The translations under genes and the position numbers were made by a program. Under the pieces are notes generated by a model that was not told where the DNA came from, did not search any database, and was given only the letters and a program-made list of their open reading frames with translations. A stretch of 64,000 nt of DNA from positions 248,001 to 312,000 of the forward strand of contig NZ_CAMLHC010000005.1 in assembly GCF_946479755.1 (NCBI RefSeq). The letters are read 5' to 3'. This DNA is from an uncultured Chitinophaga sp. (GTDB lineage Bacteria; Bacteroidota; Bacteroidia; Chitinophagales; Chitinophagaceae). Shown one piece after another: positions 36,201 through 43,331 of this stretch. Every line of letters begins with the position of its first letter. Position 1 is the stretch's first letter.

Positions 36201-36591
36201 TAAATACCTGGCTTCCCGCAGAGGTCAATACGTTGAAAGAAACGGCGTGAGAGCTCCGTTCTCCAACATCTTCGACCTTCACCTGGCACAGGATTTCTAC
36301 ATCAAACAGAAAAATGGTGTAAGACATACCCTGCAACTGACCTTCGACATCTTCAACCTCGGTAACCTGATCAACAAAGATTGGGGCAGACTTTACACTG
36401 CACGTACCGGCATGAGCTACAACAACTATGGTCTGATCGACTTCGTTGGATTTGAAGCGGATGGTACTACACCGAAATTCAACTACACCGGTCCGGCTGC
36501 GAAAAACAAAACCGTTGCCCAGATCGATGACATCGGATTACAAACTGCCCGCTGGCAGAGCCAAGTGGGTGTAAGATATACTTTCAAATAA
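33271..36591 (+). CDS. Oar-like TonB-dependent receptor
   Basis: The 1106-residue outer-membrane protein has a signal peptide (FKKLLFTLSLLLTTIFTYAQ), a carboxypeptidase-regulatory-like domain (about 35-115; GTTTDAEGFYRLPNMNVGG), a plug (about 130-260; GVSIAGTNSRYN-like, then FVDGAVQNDVFGLSD, FAGGSINAVTRSGTN) and a large barrel ending in QVGVRYTFK with a terminal aromatic strand. The plug wording and the size are typical of Oar-type receptors. The ligand is unknown. Codons here are less G+C-rich and more uniform than in neighbours, which fits a highly expressed gene. The ATG at 33271 and the one at 33292 are both possible; the first has a promoter-like box four bases upstream. Confidence 0.92.
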   Translation: MKQTSLIMGFKKLLFTLSLLLTTIFTYAQVTTSGMNGKVTGTDNVGLPGATVVAVHLPSGTRYGTTTDAEGFYRLPNMNVGGPYKVTVSYIGFNEFSQDNISLALGQTFKLNAKLADKSREIKQVEVVAQRNNAFDPNRKGAQTVISRSQIEALPTVGRNYTDFARLTPQARLTKDGNGNNGISIAGTNSRYNAIFVDGAVQNDVFGLSDNGANGGQIGISPFSVDIIDQININVSPFDVKQGGFAGGSINAVTRSGTNNIEGSAYYFFRNQDLAGKRPTDIKGSDRPKLPDFASQTYGLRVGGPIIKNKLFYFVNAEFQKDETPQNFGYDTYAASLKANAATRDQLDAVSGKLMKMGYDPGGYESNIRKLDGTKLFVRLDWNINSVHKFTIRHQYTRGVSTSPAVSNQRNIFYANRGVYFPSTTNATTAELKSMFGNKASNSLLIGVNRVRDDRGVMGNPFPNVFITKESIGFGSEAFSAANLLQQDVITLTDNFELYKGKHTITIGTSNEYYNLNNVFIRNNFGAYTYANVNDFLNDKSPIRFQRTFSAVDNGIGDDTKAAAKLKAMQLGLYVQDDYQISDNFKLSYGLRADLPIFLDKPRENAGFNENVLPKLEAAGWDLNGARTGVKPDSKILLSPRIAFNWDVTGDQRTQIRGGAGIFTSRIPFVWVGGIYNNNGVTLGEMDVKYDPTKPTAPGNQPIVFNPAYDKQPSITAVPSGQIDLFAKNFKFPQVFRTSLAVDRKLPWGMVGTLEGIFTKTLNNVNYYNLAYVKNGSQTVTGNGGDNRPIYRKIGTDTLGAYPNIYYAENTSKGYTYSFTAQLQKAFRNGLSANVAYTFSRAKGLNDGQSSQNSSQWRMPNVRGKNDLDMAYSIYDGGSRIVASVSYKKEYAGFMATTVSLFYTGQNGDRFSYGYRDNAGNLNINKDLPGSGDAGLSIMYVPRDASEIHLVDYKDAGGNTVSAADQWNRLNSFIENDKYLASRRGQYVERNGVRAPFSNIFDLHLAQDFYIKQKNGVRHTLQLTFDIFNLGNLINKDWGRLYTARTGMSYNNYGLIDFVGFEADGTTPKFNYTGPAAKNKTVAQIDDIGLQTARWQSQVGVRYTFK

Positions 36592-36607
36592 ACAGGAGCT
36601 TATCCAC

Positions 36608-36642
36608 AAAAAAAAGCTGACCAGTGATGGTCAGCTTTTTTT
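36608..36642. terminator. Bidirectional terminator
   Basis: A 9-bp G+C-containing stem (AGCTGACCA with TGGTCAGCT, loop GTGA) is flanked by A7 on the left and T7 on the right, so it works for both the receptor and the convergent esterase gene, whose stop region it overlaps. Confidence 0.9.
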
Positions 36643-37377
36643 ATGGATCCATCCCAAAAACACTTCCATCGCCCGCTCCCACGTCTCCTTATCATGCCGC
36701 CCCCCGGGTACCTCGAAGTAAGTAATATCCTCCGGCTCCCGATACCCTTTTGTCACTAACTCCGCTATCAGATCCCGCGTATCATCGATACTGTCAATAA
36801 TACCGTTGCCGTTACGGTCTGCCGTTTCATCTGCGGTACCGCATTCAAAAAAGAACTGAAGCCCCGGCCGGTAGTCACTTTCACGGATACGGCGATGCAT
36901 AATACGATCGCGTTCATCACGGTAAGCCGCATCCAGCGGGCGGCTCCGCCACCAGAGTGCTCCGGAGAACACACCTGCCATACTGAAATACTGCGGATGC
37001 TGCCACACGATGTCCAGCGCCGACAGCCCTCCCAGCGAAAATCCGGCGAACGCCCGTTTTACACCGGCCAACGAAGGATACTGCTGTTCCAGAAAAGGTA
37101 GTAATTCTTTTATCAAAAACTGGCTGTATACCGCTGCCAGCGCGCCATCTCCCTTATAATCGGCGATGCCGGCCACGCCATACTCCTGGCGGCGCCGCGG
37201 CCCGGCATGAACGGCTGCCACCCATACCCCCGGCGGTATCGCCGCAGGCAGCACCGGCAGGTCCTGCCCGTCATTCACCAGCAATAAAATATGCGGAAGC
37301 CCTTCAGGTTGATATACGTCCAGCGTGACTTCCCGCTGCAATCCCCTTGCAGGGACCATCCGTCGATCTATTTGCAT
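36631..37377 (-). CDS. Esterase-like alpha/beta hydrolase with EF-hand-like loop
   Basis: The 248-residue protein belongs to the putative-esterase (Fes/EstD-like) group. The nucleophile is Ser114 in AGFSLGGLSALD, and the C-terminal histidine is in PGGRHDKETW. An insertion reads D187-R-N-G-N-G-I-I-D-S-I-D198, a perfect 12-residue EF-hand calcium-loop pattern. There is no signal peptide, so it is predicted cytoplasmic. It is divergent from the amide-ligase operon, with 57 bases between start codons, and next to that operon's own hydrolase; shared regulation is plausible but not shown. Confidence 0.85.
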   Translation of the reverse strand: MQIDRRMVPARGLQREVTLDVYQPEGLPHILLLVNDGQDLPVLPAAIPPGVWVAAVHAGPRRRQEYGVAGIADYKGDGALAAVYSQFLIKELLPFLEQQYPSLAGVKRAFAGFSLGGLSALDIVWQHPQYFSMAGVFSGALWWRSRPLDAAYRDERDRIMHRRIRESDYRPGLQFFFECGTADETADRNGNGIIDSIDDTRDLIAELVTKGYREPEDITYFEVPGGRHDKETWERAMEVFLGWIHKKS

Positions 37378-37434
37378 CCCAACAATTTACCAATAAACCA
37401 ATAATCTTCTTTAAATTTAACTAAACACTTTCCC

Positions 37435-38142
37435 ATGACTGAAAACTACTATAAATGGCATTCACCCAACCTGGGAAAGGAATTTGAGATGCTGGTATTC
37501 GGTGACAGCGGATACCCGCTGCTACTCTTTCCCACCTCCATGGGCCGCTACTATGAAAGCAAAGACCGCGGCCTCATTGACGCTATCCGGTGGTTTATCG
37601 ACGAAGGACGCGTGAAAGTGTATTGTCCCGACAGCATCGACGCCGCCAGCTGGTACAACAGGAGCATTACCCCTCAGTACCGGGCGTATAATCATACCTG
37701 TTATGATAAAATGCTGATAGAGGAAGTGATGCCCCGCATAGAAGCGGAAACAGGCCGGCAGCGCATTGTAGCCGCCGGATGCAGCTTCGGCGGATATCAT
37801 GCCGCTAATTTCGCTTTCCGTTATCCCGGCAAGGTGTCTTATCTCTTCAGCCTCAGCGGTATCTTCGATATCAAGGCCCGGGTGGACGACTACTACGACG
37901 ATCACGTGTATTTCAACAACCCGGCCGACTTTATGCCGGGCAACGACGACCCGGACCTGTGGCGCATGGGTATTGTGCTCGGCGCCGCCGAAACAGACGT
38001 TACCCGCCCGCAGAACGAACAGTTTTCGCAACTGCTGGCGGCCAAAAATATCACCCACTGGCTGGACATCAGGCCGCACGCCCACCATGACTGGCCAGTA
38101 TGGCGCGAAATGCTGCCACACTATCTGTCACTCATCAAGTAA
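37435..38142 (+). CDS. Esterase-family alpha/beta hydrolase, first gene of the amide-ligase operon
   Basis: The 235-residue soluble protein has the nucleophile Ser117 in AAGCSFGGYHAANFAFRYP and a C-terminal HAHHDWPVWREM that carries the catalytic histidine. It matches the esterase D/antigen-85-like group that hydrolyses small esters or thioesters. It has no signal peptide. It starts a run of five same-strand genes, and the ATP-grasp gene begins four bases after its stop. In this context it might deacylate or cyclise a ligase product, or proofread it. That is inference; the fold call is firm. Confidence 0.88.
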   Translation: MTENYYKWHSPNLGKEFEMLVFGDSGYPLLLFPTSMGRYYESKDRGLIDAIRWFIDEGRVKVYCPDSIDAASWYNRSITPQYRAYNHTCYDKMLIEEVMPRIEAETGRQRIVAAGCSFGGYHAANFAFRYPGKVSYLFSLSGIFDIKARVDDYYDDHVYFNNPADFMPGNDDPDLWRMGIVLGAAETDVTRPQNEQFSQLLAAKNITHWLDIRPHAHHDWPVWREMLPHYLSLIK

Positions 38143-38146
38143 GCGT

Positions 38147-39232
38147 ATGAAAAAAATCGGCATTCTATTCGGACAGGAGAACTCTTTCCCACAGGCATTT
38201 GTAGACCGCGTTAACCGCATCAATCCCCCCGGCATCTTCGCAGAGCTTGTCACCATCGACAAAGTGCTGCAGGGCGCCGACAGCGGCTATGCCGTTATCA
38301 TAGACCGGATCTCGCAGGACGTGCCTTTTTACCGCGCCTTCCTGAAAAATGCCGCCATCGCCGGCTGTGCGGTCATCAACAACCCGTTCTGGTGGAGCGC
38401 CGACGATAAGTTCTTTAACAACGCACTGGCGCAAAAGATAGGCGTAAACGTGCCCCGCACCGTACTGCTGCCTTCTTATGCCCTGCCGGACAATACCACC
38501 GACAAATCGTTCCGTAACCTCGTGTACCCGTTTGACTGGAACACCATCTTCGACTACATCGGGTTTCCCGCCTATATGAAACCCTTTGCCGGCGGCGGCT
38601 GGAAGCATGTCTACCACGTGGAAGACAAGGATGATTTTTTCCGTCAGCATGCAGAAACCGGTCAACTGGTGATGATGTTGCAGGAAGAAATAGACTTCAC
38701 ACAATATTACCGCTGCTTCTGCATCGGCGGCAACCAGGTGCGGATCATGGCCTACAATCCTAAAAATGCACCTCATCAGCGCTACCAGTCCGACTTTAAA
38801 GGCAGCGACGCGCTGATGCAGCAGATCACCGAACAGGTAATAGCACTCAATCAATACCTCGGCTACGACTTTAATACCGTGGAAATAGCCGTCAGAGGAG
38901 AGGTGCCTTATGCGATCGACTTCTGCAATCCCGCACCGGATGCGGACATCAACGCCATCGGAGAAGAACATTTTGAATGGGTGGTGGAAACCAGCGCCCG
39001 CTATGCCATAGAGCGGGCCGTTGCGCAAAAACCGGGAAAAGACAACCTTACCTGGGGCCGTTTTGTGAGGCAACATACCAATAAAAAAGCAACAGTGACT
39101 AAAACGGTCAAAACCGCGAAAGCTGCCAAAACGGCCAAAGCCACGCCGGCGAAAGAGAAAGCCGCTCCCGCTAAAAAAACGGGCAAAACATCCGCCTCTC
39201 CCAAAAAAGCCAAACCGAAAGAAAAACAATAA
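38147..39232 (+). CDS. ATP-grasp ligase with Lys/Ala-rich C-terminal tail
   Basis: The product is 361 residues from the ATG at 38147, which follows the esterase stop by four bases; longer upstream readings overlap the esterase in another frame and are not real. Residues 1-310 are an ATP-grasp enzyme, which joins a carboxylate to an amine via an acyl phosphate. The ATP-binding strand is PAYMKPFAGGGWKHVYHVED (about 143), followed by MMLQEEIDF. The magnesium-binding end is NTVEIAVRGEVPYAIDFCNP. From about residue 311 to the end is a tail made almost only of K, A, T, S and P (KTVKTAKAAKTAKATPAKEK), like a histone-H1-type or nucleic-acid-binding extension. The substrate is unknown. Confidence 0.87.
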   Translation: MKKIGILFGQENSFPQAFVDRVNRINPPGIFAELVTIDKVLQGADSGYAVIIDRISQDVPFYRAFLKNAAIAGCAVINNPFWWSADDKFFNNALAQKIGVNVPRTVLLPSYALPDNTTDKSFRNLVYPFDWNTIFDYIGFPAYMKPFAGGGWKHVYHVEDKDDFFRQHAETGQLVMMLQEEIDFTQYYRCFCIGGNQVRIMAYNPKNAPHQRYQSDFKGSDALMQQITEQVIALNQYLGYDFNTVEIAVRGEVPYAIDFCNPAPDADINAIGEEHFEWVVETSARYAIERAVAQKPGKDNLTWGRFVRQHTNKKATVTKTVKTAKAAKTAKATPAKEKAAPAKKTGKTSASPKKAKPKEKQ

Positions 39233-39314
39233 ACAAACAGTGATCATCTCCCGATAAATGACCGGAAGACATTTTCATAATGTCTAATTCGTAATTTCGG
39301 AAAAAATTTTAATC

Positions 39315-40415
39315 ATGTTCAGAGCGTTTACGCTGGGTATAGAAGAAGAATACATGGTCATGGACCCCACCACCAGGGAGCTCCGGTCCCATGAGCAAAA
39401 GATAGTGGAACAGGCCCATAAAGTGATCCGCGACCAGGTAAAGGCTGAATTTCATCAGGCAGTGGTGGAAGTGGGCACACAGATATGTGCCAACATACAG
39501 GAAGCACGCGAAGATGTGGCGCTGCTACGCCGCACCATCACCCAGATAGCCGGCGACCTCGGTTTCAGCATCGGCGCCTCCGGCACCCACCCTTTCAGTA
39601 AGTGGGAAAAACAAATGATCACCGACCATCCCCGCTATTTTGAGATCGTCAACGAAATGCAGGACGCCGCCAGGTCCAACCTGATCTTTGGCCTGCATGT
39701 GCACGTAGGCATGGAAAACAGGGAAATGGCCCTGCATATCGCGAACTCCGTCCGCTATTTCCTGCCGCATATTTTTGCCCTCAGTACCAACTCCCCTTTC
39801 TGGGAAGGCCGTAATACCGGCTTCAAATCCTTCCGCACCAAGGTTTTTGATAAATTTCCCCGTACCGGCATCCCCGATTATTTTGCCAGCATCGAAGAAT
39901 ATGACAACTATATCAAACTGCTGGTCAAAACCAATTGTATCGACAACGCCAAAAAGGTATGGTGGGACCTGCGGGTACACCCGTTCTTCAACACGGTGGA
40001 ATTCCGCATCTGTGACGTACCCCTGACGATAGACGACACCATCACGCTGGCAGCGCTCTTCCAGGCCGTATGCGCCAAAATATACAAGCTGCGCATGCAG
40101 AACCTGAACTTCATCATCTACAACCGTGCCCTCGTCAACGAAAACAAATGGCGCGCCTCCCGCTATGGTATCGATGGTAACCTCATCGACTTCGGAAAAG
40201 AGATGGAAGTCAACACACGGTCACTCATATACGAACTGCTCGATTTTATCGACGACGTAGTGGACGATCTGGGCAGCCGCGATGTGATCAAAGCCACCAC
40301 AGACATCCTGGCCAACGGTACCGGGGCGGACAGACAGCTGAAAGTATTTGAAGAAACCCAGGACCTCGTCGCCGTAACCGACTTCATTCACGATCAGTTT
40401 CTGAAGAACTGCTGA
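39315..40415 (+). CDS. Carboxylate-amine ligase of the glutamate-cysteine ligase 2 family (YbdK-like)
   Basis: The 366-residue protein starts FRAFTLGIEEEYMVMDPTTR, the typical N-terminus of the GCS2/YbdK family with the metal-binding glutamates (GIEEE). Further family motifs are SIGASGTHPFSKWEKQ, FGLHVHVGMENREMA, STNSPFWEGRNTGFKSFR and WWDLRVHPFFNTVEFRICD. Family members make gamma-glutamyl or related amide bonds using ATP. It is preceded by 82 bases with the repeated TAATTCGTAATTT motif. Given its neighbours it is probably a second ligase of a peptide- or amide-forming pathway, not a glutathione synthesis enzyme, although that cannot be excluded. Confidence 0.92.
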   Translation: MFRAFTLGIEEEYMVMDPTTRELRSHEQKIVEQAHKVIRDQVKAEFHQAVVEVGTQICANIQEAREDVALLRRTITQIAGDLGFSIGASGTHPFSKWEKQMITDHPRYFEIVNEMQDAARSNLIFGLHVHVGMENREMALHIANSVRYFLPHIFALSTNSPFWEGRNTGFKSFRTKVFDKFPRTGIPDYFASIEEYDNYIKLLVKTNCIDNAKKVWWDLRVHPFFNTVEFRICDVPLTIDDTITLAALFQAVCAKIYKLRMQNLNFIIYNRALVNENKWRASRYGIDGNLIDFGKEMEVNTRSLIYELLDFIDDVVDDLGSRDVIKATTDILANGTGADRQLKVFEETQDLVAVTDFIHDQFLKNC

Positions 40416-40447
40416 GCCGGAATGACGGATTACCCGGCCGTAATTCG

Positions 40448-40455
40448 TAATTTTG
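40448..40455 (+). promoter_or_regulatory. -7 promoter element inside the amide-ligase operon
   Basis: TAATTTTG matches TAnnTTTG exactly, four bases (CAGT) before the ATG of the amidotransferase gene, and overlaps the TAATTCG iteron. It may be an internal promoter giving a leaderless transcript. Confidence 0.45.
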
Positions 40456-40459
40456 CAGT

Positions 40460-41356
40460 ATGCATCCAATCAAAAACAACTGGAAAGTAGCAGTGCTGGA
40501 TATGTATGAGGGCGTGGCCAATGAAGGTATGCGCTGCATCCGGGAAATACTGGTGCAATATGCAGCGATGCACGCACTGGACCTGCAATTCGATGAGTTT
40601 GAAGTCAGACTGCAACAACAGGTGCCCGACACCTCCTATGACATTTATATCTCTACCGGCGGCCCCGGCAGCCCGGTAGACAGCGAAGGCAGCATGTGGG
40701 AACAGAAATATTTCTCGCTGATAGAAGACCTCCTCGTCTGGAACCGTACACAGGAACACAAAAAACCCGCTTTTTTTATCTGTCACTCCTACCAGATCAT
40801 GTGCCGCTACTATGGTATCGGCAACGTCTGTAAACGCAGGTCGCCCGCCTTCGGGGTTTTTCCGGTGCATAAAACCGCCGCCGGCCTCTCCGAAAAAGTA
40901 TTTACCGCCCTGCCCGATCCGTTTTATATCGTAGACAGCCGCAACTGGCAGGTAATAGAACTGAACCACGAACGCCTCTATGCCATGGGCGGCCAGGTGC
41001 TGGCACTGGAAAAAGAACGGCCGCACGTACCGCTGGAACGCGCTACCATGGCCATCCGCTTCAACGATCACTTTATCGGTACCCAGTTCCACCCGGAAGC
41101 AGATGCCGATGGCATGCACATGTACCTGCGCCAGGAAGAAAAGAAAAAACAGGTGGTCGACCATCACGGCATCGAAAAATACAACAGCATGCTGGAACAA
41201 CTCACCGATCCGGATAAAATCATGTTGACACACGACCGGCTGATCACCGCCTTCCTCGACTATGCCGTTTACGGTCAACTGAGCGACCGGCTGGCTGCCA
41301 TCGAGCACCTGGAAGGCGTTCCCTCCCACAACGACGATGAAAACACCTTTTTCTAA
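40460..41356 (+). CDS. Class I glutamine amidotransferase
   Basis: The 298-residue protein has the catalytic triad of the class I (GMP synthase-like) glutaminase domain: Cys108 in FFICHSYQIMC, and His211 and Glu213 in IGTQFHPEADADG. The N-terminal ISTGGPGSPVDSEG is the usual oxyanion-side strand. It could supply ammonia from glutamine to one of the neighbouring ligases or, like PuuD-type enzymes, hydrolyse a gamma-glutamyl bond. The C-terminal 80 residues, beyond the glutaminase domain, are helical. The next gene starts 18 bases after its stop. Confidence 0.9.
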   Translation: MHPIKNNWKVAVLDMYEGVANEGMRCIREILVQYAAMHALDLQFDEFEVRLQQQVPDTSYDIYISTGGPGSPVDSEGSMWEQKYFSLIEDLLVWNRTQEHKKPAFFICHSYQIMCRYYGIGNVCKRRSPAFGVFPVHKTAAGLSEKVFTALPDPFYIVDSRNWQVIELNHERLYAMGGQVLALEKERPHVPLERATMAIRFNDHFIGTQFHPEADADGMHMYLRQEEKKKQVVDHHGIEKYNSMLEQLTDPDKIMLTHDRLITAFLDYAVYGQLSDRLAAIEHLEGVPSHNDDENTFF

Positions 41357-41374
41357 TCCGTTTATTCCAATATT

Positions 41375-42571
41375 ATGATACCCAACGTCAGACAGGCATA
41401 TAATCAACAGTTCACCGACGACCGCTATCAGGCCTTCCTGGAAGGCATTGCACAGGATGCCGGCATAGCGCCCGATTTCCGGGTGGCCGAAACACCGGTG
41501 TTTGTACCCGCCGATCTGACCAGCAAACTTATACAGGCCTGCGAAGAAATTGTGAATGTGATCCTGCGGCCAGACTTTAAGTCAATCACCCAGGACGCCA
41601 TTCCCGCCGATCTGAAAGTGCCGCATGAAAATGAACATCCGCACTTTATCGTGATCGATTTTGCCGTATGCCAGGACGAAGCCGGCGCCTACTCCCCCCG
41701 GCTCATCGAGTTACAGGGCTTCCCTACCATGTACGCCTTCCAGGACGTGATGGCACGGCAATTCAAAAACCACTTCGCTATTCCGGAACAACTGAGCAAT
41801 TTTTTCAACGGCATCGATGAAAAAACCTATTATCAACTACTTCGGGAAATGATCGTAGGCCACCTCCCCACGGAGGAAGTCGTGTTACTGGAAATAAAAC
41901 CGGAAGAACAGAAAACACGCATCGACTTTGCCAGCACAGAAAAGTATATCGGCATCCGCACGGTATGCCTCACCCAACTGATACAGGAAGGGAAAAAACT
42001 GTTTTATATGCGCGATGGCATTAAAACGCCCATCCAACGCATCTTTAACCGCATCATCTTCGATGATCTCCGGAAACAGTCCGGTCACCTGGAGCCGCAT
42101 GTGAACCTGTTCCAGGACCTCGATGTAGAATGGATCACGCACCCCAACTGGTTTTACCGGATCAGCAAATACACCATGCCTTTTATTCACAGTGAATTTG
42201 TGCCTAAAAGCTGGTTCCTGCATGAACTACCGGTAGTACCCGCCGACCTGGAGAACTATGTACTGAAACCCCTGTTTTCCTTTGCCGGACAGGGCGTGGT
42301 GATAGACCTCACACAACAGGACATTGATAATATTAAAGATCCTGAAAACTGGATTTTACAACACAAAGTGAAATACGCCCCTGCTATACAAACACCCACC
42401 GGGCCGGCTATCTGCGAAATCCGGATGATGTACATCTGGCCGGACAGCTCTCCACGGCCCATCCTGGTACACAACCTGTCCAGGATCAGTAAGGGAAAAA
42501 TGATTGGTGTAGGCTTCAACAGCACCGACACATGGGTGGGCGGCAGCTGCTGTTTCTTCGAATTTGCTTAG
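41375..42571 (+). CDS. Divergent ATP-grasp-like protein, last gene of the amide-ligase operon
   Basis: The 398-residue soluble protein does not belong to a family I can name. The C-terminal third looks like an ATP-grasp core: ENYVLKPLFSFAGQGVVI (about 292) resembles the ATP-binding lysine strand and glycine loop, ENWILQHKV the second strand, and ICEIRMMYIW the metal-binding strand. An N-terminal part has HFIVIDFAVCQDEAG and RLIELQGFPTMYAFQ. If active it would be the third ligase of the operon. If the motifs have decayed it may only bind substrate. It is convergent with the A+T-rich block that begins nine bases downstream. Confidence 0.72.
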   Translation: MIPNVRQAYNQQFTDDRYQAFLEGIAQDAGIAPDFRVAETPVFVPADLTSKLIQACEEIVNVILRPDFKSITQDAIPADLKVPHENEHPHFIVIDFAVCQDEAGAYSPRLIELQGFPTMYAFQDVMARQFKNHFAIPEQLSNFFNGIDEKTYYQLLREMIVGHLPTEEVVLLEIKPEEQKTRIDFASTEKYIGIRTVCLTQLIQEGKKLFYMRDGIKTPIQRIFNRIIFDDLRKQSGHLEPHVNLFQDLDVEWITHPNWFYRISKYTMPFIHSEFVPKSWFLHELPVVPADLENYVLKPLFSFAGQGVVIDLTQQDIDNIKDPENWILQHKVKYAPAIQTPTGPAICEIRMMYIWPDSSPRPILVHNLSRISKGKMIGVGFNSTDTWVGGSCCFFEFA

Positions 42572-42579
42572 GCAGCGGA

Positions 42580-43281
42580 TTATAAACGCAGCAGGTCTTC
42601 TTTGGAGAATTTTTCCTGGTTGATACTCAGCTCAATGGTATCCAGCTGTTTGAGCTCCGGAAGAACTTTAAGAAGGGCTGCTTTTTTATCGTTTTTGATC
42701 TTCTTGTTGATATAAAAATCCCGGATGTAGATTTTCGCCGGAGGATTGACTGTCACCAGTGCTGACAGGTCTTTCAAATGGAACATATTGGTCAGCCTCA
42801 ATTCTTTTAATTGTTTCAATGTCGAAAAATCCAATAACTGCCGGGCATTCAGCTCAAATAAAAAAAGTTTTTCAATCGCTGAAAAATCTTCTAAAAAAGC
42901 CAGGTCATTGATCTTTGCGACACCCGAAATCTCTATATGTCTTAATGACGGTAAAACAGGAAAGGCCAGATGATCGATTTTTGAGGTAAAACTCTCCAGC
43001 TTCAATGTTTCCAGCGAAAGCTCCTGTAAAAAATCCAGTGTGTTAACAGCCCCTTTATTACTGATCATCAGCGCTGTCAACGATTTACACTGGGATACCG
43101 GAGAGAGGTCTTTAACACTGCCCGCAATGAGCAGACTTTTCAGATTTGTAAGTTTGGAGATGAATTTTAAAGAAATACTGGTATAGATATAGAGGTTTAA
43201 TGTGTCGATTTCATCTGTGTTATACGTCTTCAGCACATCTATATCTTTTGCGCTGTTTATTTCAATATCTACGGTCATCAT
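42580..43281 (-). CDS. Leucine-rich-repeat-like protein
   Basis: The 233-residue protein has no signal peptide. At least five repeats of roughly 20-25 residues have the LxxLxxL spacing of LRRs (LTNLKSLLIAGS; CKSLTALMIS; LSLETLKLES; LPSLRHIEISG; LKQLKELRLTN). The fold would be a curved solenoid used for protein contact. Codon and base composition are clearly more A+T-rich than in flanking genes. It is the last gene of a four-gene minus-strand block (45492 to 42580). The binding partner is unknown. Confidence 0.75.
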   Translation of the reverse strand: MMTVDIEINSAKDIDVLKTYNTDEIDTLNLYIYTSISLKFISKLTNLKSLLIAGSVKDLSPVSQCKSLTALMISNKGAVNTLDFLQELSLETLKLESFTSKIDHLAFPVLPSLRHIEISGVAKINDLAFLEDFSAIEKLFLFELNARQLLDFSTLKQLKELRLTNMFHLKDLSALVTVNPPAKIYIRDFYINKKIKNDKKAALLKVLPELKQLDTIELSINQEKFSKEDLLRL

Positions 43282-43331
43282 CCTGGTGTTTTTTATTTAC
43301 CTTTTGGGCATCGTGCTGTTCGGGAAAGGAC

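Noticed and set aside
35032..36336. 434-codon minus-strand frame opposite the Oar-like receptor
   Set aside because: Shadow of a highly biased gene; no domains.
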